Below, in pieces: positions 27,126 to 37,560 of a DNA stretch of 64,000 nt. Position numbers and translations under genes: made by a program. Each line of letters begins with the position of its first letter. Position 1 is the stretch's first letter. Source of the stretch: Klebsormidium nitens (Eukaryota; Streptophyta; Klebsormidiophyceae; Klebsormidiales; Klebsormidiaceae); assembly GCA_000708835.1 (NCBI GenBank), contig DF237038.1, positions 144,901 through 208,900 of the forward strand, given 5' to 3'. Under the pieces are notes generated by a model. It was not told the DNA's origin, made no database searches, and saw nothing but the letters and a program-made list of their open reading frames with translations.

Positions 27126-30100
27126 ATGCAGATTTTGGGCGCCAGAATGGTGTCCCTTGTTGGCCGCTTTCGCCCCCAGCATTGGTGCCTGTGCTTCCTG
27201 TTGATTGCCTTGTGCATGCAGCGTGGGTTGTCAAGCTCTGAGCGTCCTTTGAGGCTTCGTTCTGCATTTCAAATGAGCGGTCACAAAAGCATCGGAGTTG
27301 TCAGCGCAAACTGCAGCGTGCCAAACTCTGCCGACGATTCAGCAGACGACGAGAATGCAGGTTTTGACGGGGACGACGACGATGATGTCAGCTTAAAACC
27401 CGCCCGCCGAATGGGTGTGCAAGGGAATGAGAAGCTGGCCCCTGAAGATGAATCAGAAGATGACAGCTGGAGAGTGGAAGGTACAGACTGGCAGGGAGAC
27501 CTGGGGAGGTCGGTGGATCTACCCTGGCCAGGACATCACAAGCACCGGCATTTGCTGATTGGCGTGCTGACTCAGCCGTACTACAGCTGGAACATGACCA
27601 AACCTGATGCGGAGCACACCGGGCTGGACAAGCTGTTCATTGGTGCGTCATACGTGAGGTTGCTCGAGGCGGGAGGGGCGCAAGTGGTGCCAGTGTTTCA
27701 TGACTCAACAGACGAGGAGTTTGAGAAGGTAAGTCAAGGGTTTGGTTAGTGTGCTTTGTACACTCGGTGGTTGATTGTGAATGCAGGCGCCATGTCTCTC
27801 TGTACCATGCTTGCGTAAGCCAATGAGTAGACATATGGGGTAGAGCTTGGCCTGACTCAGTTCTCCCCATCATGTACAAAGCATTGATGAGAGTGCATTT
27901 GAAATACGAATGAGCGCTAGTACGACTACGAATGAGCGCTAGTACCAGGAATAAAGTGGGCGCCAGCCAAGTTTGTCTTTGGATGGACCCTCCTGGTGGT
28001 GCGGCTTCATCCGTAGGTCTCTTGTTTCGCTCACTATCTTGATGTCAAGCATCGGACACGGTCTGTTAACTGGTGTTGCGAGCCATATCCGGACTGGATG
28101 TTTCTTAAGAAATCAGTCAAGCACGCACAAACAAATGACAGAAAGCTCGTCCATAGACTGTGCACTTCATGGTAGTCTCGATGCCCTCGGACTTGGTTTC
28201 TCAGGCAGCTTTCTGCCTGTGCAGGTCATGTCGCAGATCAACATGCTCGTGATACCAGGGGGCTTTGCCAGCCTCAAGAAAAGCAGCGAGTTCTACCAAG
28301 CGGGAAAGAAGCTCCTGGATGTAAGGCCTCCTCGGCACCATAAGGCTTCCGTTGTGCCGCCCCTATTTGTACGTGACTTATCTGACATCATACATCTGGA
28401 GAAGTGCGTGTCAAAGTTGAAGCTGCAATTGCTGTGCCTTGAATTGTCCGCAAATAGTTGAAGTTTCACCTCCTGGTTCAAGAGACTTAAGTGGTGGTAT
28501 GTTAGGTTAAGCGACTCAGTTATAGAACGCGCAGGTCTGTGGTTGGCAGTCCCATCTGTCCCAGATAAACTGGCCTTATAGATAGCGGGACCTGATAGGT
28601 AGCAGAGCTTGTGCCGGTAGGGTTCTTCACGCTCATTCATCAACCGGCCCCATCAACCTCGTCGCCAAATTACCTTCTTTGATTTGCCAGATTCTGGTGT
28701 CACTTCTGATCAGGCTCATGAGCAGAGGCCAGCACCTCCGATCCTCTTTGTTTTTCAGCGGACATTAGGAGTCTTACGAACTCCTGTGTGTTCTGCAGAC
28801 TATTTGACTTTTTGAAAACTCGGGATTGATTCGCCCTTTCGAAGCATCCGACTTTACGCTTCTTCTGTGCAGATTGCCATGAGGCTCAACGACGACGGTG
28901 ACTTCTTTGCCGTCCACGGCATCTGCCTAGGGATGGAGCTCATGTTGAAAGCAGTTAGCGCGGTGAGGAACTTTTCTCGTACAATCAACCAGGCAGGAAA
29001 TTGGGTTTGTGGACTCAAGTTATCCGCTCCTTCTCTTGATTGGTTCCCAGGGGACACCCAATCTCGACTTTGACTAATTTCCAGATTGCATCCTCGCACT
29101 GGTTGAAGCGACCAAATCGTTCTCGAAAATGTCTGTTGAAAAGCAACCACTCAAGACACCAGTCTCAACAAAAGCACCTTTCAAGCAACATTGAGAGAGC
29201 CTATCGAGAGTTGCCGTGTTGAATCTGCGGATAAAGCTCAGATCGTCGAGGCGAGGGTACTTTCGATCTTCGGGTAGCTTCTGGGCCCTTTAAATAAACT
29301 CCTTCCCACGTAACTTCGAGCCTCCACCTACAATTGTCGTTTTGCAAAACGTCCTGTCCTTTCGCTCAATTGTCAAATTTTGCCGGTCGGAGAATGCCGA
29401 ACGAAGATGCCTGTTGAAAAAGAAGATTGCGCAGGCACAAAATTCCAAATCGCAGACTGATGCTCGCTCTAGGCAGTGGTCAAGATGAAAGAATCCGCAA
29501 CAGACTACTTAAAAGCTGCAGCGCACTTGCAAGATTGACTGATGTCAAAATCACATTTTTGAAGTCAATTGATCAAATTACCCTCTTTTTCACTGTAGAA
29601 ACACAAGATACTGCGGCGGGTCAACGCCACCGCTGCGCCAGCAACCTTGTTCTTCCCCTACCGGTCGGCCAGGAGGAAAGCCATGTTTGCCTGGTGAGCG
29701 CTTAAACTCTCGTCCCCGTCCATTATGAAGCGAAGACAGTGACGTCAGCCAACGTCATCACGCCGCTCACGGCCGTGTGCGTGCCCCTTAACCTTGTGAT
29801 TCACACTCTGTGCTGCCAACCTGTACCTGGCTATGATTTTTGTGCAGCGTTTTGCGGACAGCGTTTTGCGTGTTCCAGCCGTTTGGTGTCTTTTCACCAG
29901 GTCACCAACTGTGGATCTGCGATGCATTCGACGGTGACTCATGCGTTGGGAAAGACTGCGGTCGTGTTTCATGAGCAGAAGCCCGGTCTGGTCTCTCTTC
30001 CGCATGAAATTGGATGTTATGCCTAGCCCGATTCTCGTTCTGACTTTCTCGCGAAGCAAGCGAATGAAGGAGCATTCCTTAGTGGCAGATCCAGGCCTGT

Positions 30101-32878
30101 GCGTACTGGTCGATTGAGTGGCCCATCACATCTTCAGATAAAGACTTTTTTTCCCCCAAAGCTTCCGGGGGACTTTCGCCAATCTGGACCGTCCGTTGTG
30201 TCCAGCATGAGCTCATCTGCACCGTCCGTCTGTCCGCAGGTTGAGCGATGAGTTGATAGAGCGGATAAAGCAAGTCCCGGTCGCTATGGAGAACCACCAC
30301 GTAAGTCGAGTCTGTCCGGAGATTGTTTCATGAATCGAACTGCATGGAGCTTGGTCGGACTTCGTGACTCAAAAAAGAACGGCCTGATTGTTTCGATGAC
30401 TTTCAGGGCCCAGAACCAGACTTGCGTATCAACTGAAACTGATGCATATGCAAACGCGCTATAAAAGCGTCCGCAAGAGCGTTTGCAGCTACATCAAAAA
30501 CGACACTCGAGACAGGAGTTCTTCGGCCTCTGACGGCAGGATATGACGTCAGCCATTGAAGGTGATTAGTTTTTCCCGGAGCTTTTAGCTGAATAGCCGC
30601 CGCACTCTATTACTGTGCAGTTTGGGCTGAACCCTGACCGCTTCGACGAGAACGAAGACATCTCCAATTTCTACGAGATGCTGACGACATCGCCCGACAA
30701 AGAGGGAACGGTGAGACTGCGTTTGTCGCCCTGTCGAAAGCCTTTGTACAATCCAGACTGCACCAGGAAGCAAGCGAAAACGTTCGAGGCAGGCTCAGAA
30801 GTTTGCGGTGCAGCACAGTGTAGCCTGAAAGAAACGATGTGCGAGCCAAACAGGGTGCCTCCTACTCCCTTTCTCTTTTCCAAAGCGACAAAGGTCACGC
30901 AGGGTTTCTCAAGGGATGTTCAGAGGTTTGTAGGCGTTGTTCAGATACGGGTTACTTCCACCCTCCCCGTGCTCGGTCAGAAAGCACCTGACTAGAAGTA
31001 ACCCGGGTTACTGGTTAGGAGACACCTAACCCCCGACTCACATCCCACGGACTATGGTCGGTGCCCCCCACCTTCAAGAACCTCTTCCGTCAGAATCTCC
31101 CGTCGCAAGCCTGCAGAATTCGCCCGACGATTCTGCCGCTTGTTACCCCCACAAAGTGTGTGCTACTGACCATTGTGACGTACCCTGCCTGCAGCATTAC
31201 GTCAGCACCATCCAGGCTACCAGTTACCCCTTCACTGGGACACAGTGGCATCCAGAGGTAAGTGCTTCCGAATGCTCGACGCGTTTGGCGCCTTCAAAAT
31301 TCTCTGAACCCCGAAACTTTGAGGGCCGCCTGAAGTCGAAACCCATCTCTTGACCCGCTTTCGCCTGTATCGCAACAAGAACTGGCTTCCGGTTGCGAAG
31401 AGATTGACTTGGTAGTAAAGGGTTTCTCATGGATTTCAGACTGGCCTTCACTATCACGCGCAAAATGTTGGAACGCTCTTATTTCGACGCGGATTTCCCT
31501 GTCATTCGGGACTCCGAACTTATTGAGAGCGAGTGTACCGACAACGATGTGCTCATCAGGTTTAGTTTGGACGTCAAGCCGATCCGACGCTCGCATTGAC
31601 CAGCCTCGTCTGTGTGTCCCGCTGCAGAAGTCTGCTTACGAATGGTACAGCACTTACCACGTGCCGCACTCTTTGGACGCGATCCAATTGATGCAAGCGA
31701 CCGCCAACTTCATCGTCAGGTATCTCCTTCACCTCCTCGTTCTCCATTTCCTCGTCGTTCTTCCTGCTTGTAGTTGGCTCCTTCCTTCCTCTTGCTGCCT
31801 TCCCTCCAGCTACCTTGTCTTTTAGCTCCTCCTTCCGTTCTCCGGCTTGCTTCTTTGTCGTTCACTTTCTTCGTCCGCATCGAATCTTCCTGGCTTGAAG
31901 CAACTTCAGTTCGTGTCGACATCACAGATGAACGCCCCGTTCCTCTTTTGAGTGCTCCACGTGGAAATTTGCCTTGCAGAGGTTTTACAAGAAACGTCAA
32001 CCATTAGAATCTGCGTTGGCCTTGCGGACTATTTACAAGTAACTTCGGCCATCAGAGTCTGCCTTGAAACTACACTGATTGAACGGTGCGACACCACGAG
32101 CTGTGCAGCGCAAGTTGTTCGTTTCGTGGCGATTATAACGATCAGAATTATAACCTCCGATGCTCATGCGTTTTTGTGTTCTTCCCCAGCCAAGCGCGCA
32201 GGAACGACCATCGGCTCCCGTGTTGGGACGACGAGCGGAAGCTCTTGATCTACAACTATCCATTGCTCTTTGGAAGTCGGCAAAGGTAAGCTTCCTGGTT
32301 GGTCTGGAATCTTTCCGTCGTTTTTCTTAGTCGACGTGTTAGTAAGCTCTTGGTATCACTCGATGCCGCGCGCCCAATTATGCCAGTCATTGTTTTTCAT
32401 GGGGCTCTCATTCAGCTATGCACAGCAGATTCGGAGCACACGATTATAGAGTTGGATCCTACGGAGACAACTGTTCCTCTTATCGCCACCGTCACAGCTG
32501 CATTTGGCTGACCGGAGTTCAATAGACGCAGCGATATTTGCGAGTGCCCTTCAGTGCGTAGGTGCTTTGGTGCCGTTTGCTCTGAAAATAATCAAAACAG
32601 TGTCGCTCCCATTTTGGGCTCTTGGTTCTTGTATCCACTTCTTCTGCAAAAATGTGCGTGAGGCGATAGCTGTTTACTCCAACGAAGACAACGTTTGCCT
32701 TAATTGGATTCGAAGTGATGACAAGTAAGTTATCCTTGCCTCCTAGTGAAGACGCGTTGGAGCCGAAGCGTCTGACTCACCTGCTTGCAGGCACTCAGTA
32801 TACGACCAGTATTACATCGTCCCCGCACGAGCGGAGAGGCAAGCGTTGGCGCAGGGGGAGCAAGCGGCGACCATCTAG
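27126..32878 (+). CDS. GGH: Gamma-glutamyl hydrolase (folate/antifolate polyglutamate hydrolase)
   Basis: Ten exons, 27126-27728, 28225-28320, 28873-28962, 29599-29693, 30240-30300, 30621-30710, 31195-31257, 31628-31719, 32190-32285 and 32791-32878, join in frame to 457 residues. A hydrophobic N-terminus (about residues 16-36) predicts secretion or vacuolar targeting. The peptidase C26 glutaminase-like domain begins at LLIGVLTQPYY. It has VIPGG (FPGG position), the nucleophile elbow HGICLGMEL (Cys251), VAMENHHFGL, and the catalytic His364 in GTQWHPE followed by KSAYEW. The enzyme cleaves gamma-linked polyglutamate tails from folates. An Asp/Glu-rich insert of about 70 residues between leader and domain (with a run of DDDD) is not typical of the family. 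Exon 4 was placed by phase and by weak similarity only and is the least certain. Confidence 0.92.
27908..27950 (+). repeat. Two 18-bp direct repeats in GGH intron 1
   Basis: ACGAATGAGCGCTAGTAC occurs twice with a four-base spacer. It is a simple short duplication with no further structure. Confidence 0.75.
30948..31005. repeat. Hairpin-forming inverted repeat in GGH intron 6
   Basis: CGGGTTACTTC at 30948-30958 pairs perfectly with GAAGTAACCCG at 30995-31005 around a 36-base loop. It lies 190 bases before the exon 7 acceptor. No function is evident. Confidence 0.6.
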
Positions 32879-34172
32879 TTGCAGGTTTAGGGACCCTTCT
32901 AAACATAATGTGGTCGAAGCAATGGTTTCCGAGAGGTCAGTTTGAGAGTAGTGTATATTCTGGGTAGCTTTGCTTCTTAGAGAGGACCTGTGTGTTTGTC
33001 GTGCAAGAGCCGATGAAAGGCAGCATAAAGTGCACAGAGAAGGAAAACAAGCGTGATTCCGGAGCGCCGGGTTTGATCCTAGGTTTGGTAGATAGTCATG
33101 AGAGAATCGCAAAAACAGATTGTTACTTCGTGAGAGGTCCGAAGAGCGGGACTAGGTGCAGGTGCAGGCAGGTCGGAGTTGCAGTTGAGTGTAGGTTGAG
33201 CACGTAGTTGTAGCTTGCAATGCCTCGTTTTGTGTGATTCTTCTAAGACAAGGTTGGGTGCTTAGTCATCGGGTAAGCTACCGCCTAAAAAAGCTTGTAC
33301 ATCAACGTTGACACATCTCAGCATGGTCACTGCCCGTTTTCCGAAGCTTACACATGAGAAGGACGACCGTCACTGAGTCACTGAGTTGACCGCTGAAGTT
33401 AACTTGCAGAATTCTTGCATTGGCTTATCGTCAATTGTCAAGGGCCGCTGAGCACCTCAAAAGTTACTAGGCCAGAATAGCGTGGCCTACTAGAGGTCTA
33501 GTCGACCCTACTATAGGCAATGCCTGGCCGGGCCCTACAACTGTTGGGGTCACTCCTTGTATTATGACACGTATCACATGTTCGTGTGTGATACCAATCA
33601 TACTACAACTGACCTTCCGACTGCAGTGCGTTGAGCCTAAGTCCCCATCCTATCAAAAGCTTGTCATTTGCACAGGACGGCTGGCAAACGAGTCCGTTTG
33701 GAAACAATTATACGCATGCACGGTTGTACATCGATTGACATCGTTAACGCACATGCGCTGACCATGTAAAAACCGTTCTGCAGAAGTCGTACCCATCGAC
33801 TCGTCTTGACACGATGGGGTTATGCTGAGCTAAAATGAAGCGGAAAATTTGACTTGGAGTGGCAAGGGCAAACATGCATCAGAGCTCTTGAGCCCAATCA
33901 GTATGAGCTGTTTGTCGATCTGGCCGAATGCAACCTGAATGCAACCAGTCCTTGTTAACGGAACGTCACTCGACCACAACAAGATACAAGCATGAGACGC
34001 TGCCTTTCACTTTCATAAGTCTAGTGACACGAGTCATTGGGGCTCACTTTCCTCAAGGTGTCTCCAGCGATTTCAAGGCACAAAAGTGAACTACGTTGGA
34101 GCAAGAGCACGGAATAGCATGTACTAAGCTCTATTGTGACCCCAGAAAGAAACGAAATCGAAAGTACTGGCC
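32879..34172. other. Intergenic region between convergent GGH and PARP-domain genes
   Basis: This 1.3 kb interval shows no recognisable gene. Both genes end here, so it should hold their 3' UTRs. Confidence 0.5.
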
Positions 34173-35853
34173 TCAACTCAGGACATCAGGCGACCGCACC
34201 TTAAATGTGATGAGGTAAGTAGGATACGCCTGGAAATCCTTGAACACCACAAAGATGCTCGGATTCACCGGTTCATCCACGACAGAGTCGTACCGCGACG
34301 CGGCCGCGGCCATCGTCGTTTCCTCTAACGGCCTTTCGCCCTTTCGGGGGGGCTCTTTCATGCCAAAATAGCCCCCTGTGAATTCTCCAACTAGGACTTG
34401 GGCCAGAAACATGCAGTATGTTTCGTTAGCCTTCAATATTTTCGGGAAGCACGAGAAGGGCACCGCGAAGGAAGAGTCTCGCGCAAAATATGTGCCGTCG
34501 CCGTAAGCAGCCGCATTCTTTCCTGAAGCGGGAGACGGAGGAGCGTCAGCCGCATATTGCTTACTGAGGTATCGAAACGATGATAACCGTTTGAAATGGA
34601 TCCCTTTTTCAAATTCTTGAAGAGCTTTTCATACAGAGCTGTGCGGTTTCTGATCATCTCGGGGAGTCTTGGAACTACTGATCGCTTCTGAGGATCATCT
34701 GAAGTGATGTAGTCTGCTCTGGCAGCCCGTCGTTTAAATTCTGAAAACTGCTGTGCCATTTTATGGCGTGAATAATAACACCAGCAATCCTCGCAGACGA
34801 GAAATTTTGACGGACTTCTCGTACATGAAACATCCTTTTTTGAATCATTCTCGAAACGTTGTAAGAAAGTAGGAGCAAACTGACAGGGGACTCGTGCACA
34901 TGACAATCATCAGAGAACAATTCAGCACCACAGTACATTCTGACATGTCTGGCTATATGTAATCAAGGCTTACCAGCATAGGAGCGGTTGAACCCGTTAG
35001 CACAAATTGCCTTCGCGTGCTCCTTCGGCGTTCCATGAAAGAGCCACTTCTCGTTCTTGATTGTCGCCTTGTGCAGCGAGTGATGACGCCACAGCCACTC
35101 ATTCTCCACTCGCTGAACGCCAATCAATGTGAACGCCTTACTATCGCTCGTCTTGTGAAACTCGTCGAGGTAGAAGAACCATTCCTCTGAGCCTTCAGCC
35201 GGGAGTGCGACGAGCTTCAGTCCTGCTCCATCTCCACCAATTCTCCTTCCCCAGGTCGATGGGAAGCAGAAATTACTAGCATCTCTTTGTTTCTGTTCGC
35301 TTTTACTTTGATCCTCAAGGACGGCGAGATCCTCCGACGAAGCCTCGAGTCTGCGCTCCAGCTCTTCTCGAGCGAATTGACGGATGATCTTGTTATGGAC
35401 CTCTTGAGTGTTTCCCAAGATCGTCACTTTGCTCTCCTTCGCCCCACAAGCAGGGGGCTGCACAACAATGGAGACTCCATGCTCCTCCTCAAGCCTCTCG
35501 ACAAGGTTTTCGCCCCCTGCTGAAAAGACAGAAGAGTCCACCCATTTATCTGTACGAAACCCCTCAGACCTGAGTGCGTCTCGTATCAGAAAGACCTTGG
35601 CTTGACAAGACCGCAGCTTTTGTGCATTTGCAAGCCCTTCGAACCGCTCCTCGAATCTTTTCTGCAAAGAGGGAGATCTGCATTGCGTAGCAGGAGTTGC
35701 GCGCATGTCTTCAGTCTTCCCCTTTCTTGTCTTTGTTCTGCTGAGAAACTGGCGGCTAAAGATGGCCACTATGCCTGCAGTGAGCAGCCCAACTCCTTTC
35801 AGTAGAACCTTGAAGTCGTCTTGATCAGAGAAGTAGGTCAGCTGGCCAGCCAT
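34173..35853 (-). CDS. Membrane-anchored PARP-domain protein, probable mono-ADP-ribosyltransferase
   Basis: Two exons on the minus strand, 35853-34974 and 34522-34173 (TGA), join through a phase 1 intron to 409 residues. The start is the ATG at 35853. Residues about 15-33 form a TM helix, followed by a basic segment. Residues about 108-172 (AGGENLVERLEEEHGVSIVV, then KVTILGNTQEVHNKI) look like a KH-type RNA-binding fold; this is inference. The C-terminal PARP catalytic domain has VQRVENEWLW, LFHGT (His273), YGDGTYFA (Tyr305), and YDSVVDEPVNPSIFVVF with Ile383 where chain-forming PARPs have Glu. The H-Y-I triad is what animal PARP10/11/14/15-type mono-transferases carry, so mono-ADP-ribosylation is expected. 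The last codons VRSPDVLS could instead be a read-through of a GTGCGG donor to a further exon. Confidence 0.88.
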
Positions 35854-37347
35854 GTTTCTGCTTTCGTTGACCTCCTCGCAAGCTCGATCTTGAAATACAG
35901 AGGTTTTGAAAAACCCTTTGTGGATGTGCTCCGCAGCAGGAGTATCAGGCTGATCCCTCGAGAAAAGTTAAGAGCTTCGCGATCAAATGGTCCAAGCCTT
36001 AAGGGGTCTCGCTTGCCGGTGCATGCTTGAGCCAATGACTATGGCTGTAAAACTCGAATGAGCCCGCAATACTTGAAACATTTACTGCCGTCTTGCTATT
36101 CCTTGTCTTTCTACCTCTCAAACGAGTAACGAATACGGCTTGCAGGAGATCTTGTGTCTCACAGTCAGGGTCGTCACAAGTTATCAGAGAGACGATGTCC
36201 ATTTGCAGTGTTACTTTTTGCAGTTTCTGCCTGAGGGCACAATTCAGAACGTTTGCAGCCCAATTGTGACAAATATACTGCAGGTAAAGCTTTCGCTTAG
36301 ACGCGTGCTGCGTCGAGCACAAGACAAGACTACAAAGCGAAGGACGTGACTATACAGTGAAACTTTGGATACAACAGGAAAAGTTTGCGATGCTCCTAAA
36401 ATGGAGAGGCGGCTAGGATGGGTTGATGAAACGTCTTATGATGTGACCACGCTGACTAGTCTCTGTGGCTAAGGTCGTTACAGTTCAATGAGGACAACGA
36501 CCGAACGAAATCCAGCCATGCAATAAAGTTGTTGGCAGCCATGGCGCCTGGGACGGCCTACTCAGTCGGTTCTGCATATGAACGCGTGCCTGTGACGCAG
36601 ATTACGTACATGGAGAAGAGCTGCCAGACGTTCTCATGCAACGTAGCCAATTTATCATCCGTTGGTCCTATCATTGAATCGGACCTGAACTGTTAGCGTT
36701 AGGACATGCTGGACCGCATGATGCAAAGAGGTAACCAGGTTCATATCCCCACACGCGCCAATCTTTGACCACGATTTGGTTGTTGGTGCTCATAAATTAC
36801 TGAGCCGCCTGCATTTCAATCTTGAATCCTTGCATGTAAGTTGATATTGCAATCCCACCAATTCTGGATGAGAGGCCAGTGAGTGGCGGAGACTTCGGCA
36901 TGTTCCCGCCCTATATCGCTCGTGGAAACGCTCATATATGCCATGACCATGTTTCTGTCATCAGTGCGGCTCATGCTATATGATTGCAAATTCCCGATAG
37001 GTCTGCACAGACTCTGGTCTCGACGTTGAACTGTTCGGGAGTGACAGCTTGATTTGAGAACTGATTGTACAACTTCCGAGTTTGTTGCTACTTAGAAATA
37101 CGTCAGATTGTGTCGCCCGTCTCCGTCTTTCCTATGGTCAAAGCTGGACCTTCGGAAGCATGAAACCCCCTAGAGCAAGTTGATTTCTGGACGCTTTAGC
37201 AGCTTTGATTAGTGCGCCTCTCCGCTGGTTAAGACCAATCCAAAAATCTTCCCTCTTCCGCCTACCTTTCTACAGCGCTGGCGAGAGATGACTCCGGAAC
37301 ACTCATTCAGTTCACGTTCCTCAAAACGTCTCTTGCTTCAAAGGGAC
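35854..37347. other. Intergenic region, 1.5 kb
   Basis: This lies upstream of the PARP-domain gene and downstream of the S1FA-like gene (both minus strand). No gene or repeat is recognised. Confidence 0.5.
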
Positions 37348-37560
37348 TTAAGCTTCACCCGACATATTTATTCCCTGCTTCCGCTTCTCCTTTACTAATT
37401 TCTTCTTTGACACCGGCTTCTTTTTTCTGGGGGGAGCAATCTTCTGATAGTAACTAAACAGGAAGTAGTTTCCAACAACGAAGAAAAGCAGCACCGCTGT
37501 CACAACAATCAAGACGATAACCCCTGGGCTCAGTCCTTGTTGTTTCTGCCGGAGAAGAGC
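37348..37560 (-). CDS. S1FA-like small membrane protein, last exon (start not resolved)
   Basis: The exon opens at an ACTCCGCAG acceptor at 37561 and runs 70 residues to TAA at 37348-37350. It encodes QQGLSPGVIVLIVVTAVLLF, then FVVGNYFLFSYYQK, then APPRKKKPVSKKKLVKEKRK and QG. The order GxxPGxIVLxVV, TM helix, GNYxLxxYxQK, PPRKKKPVSKKK matches plant S1FA proteins. These are 70-90 residue proteins first described as DNA-binding but with a clear single membrane helix and a basic tail. The tail resembles a nuclear localisation signal. One possible upstream exon in phase 0 is 37931-37914, giving MICCSQ before the splice, but other donors are equally possible. The family call rests on the tail and helix pattern. 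Confidence 0.75.
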   Translation of the reverse strand, partial: ALLRQKQQGLSPGVIVLIVVTAVLLFFVVGNYFLFSYYQKIAPPRKKKPVSKKKLVKEKRKQGINMSGEA

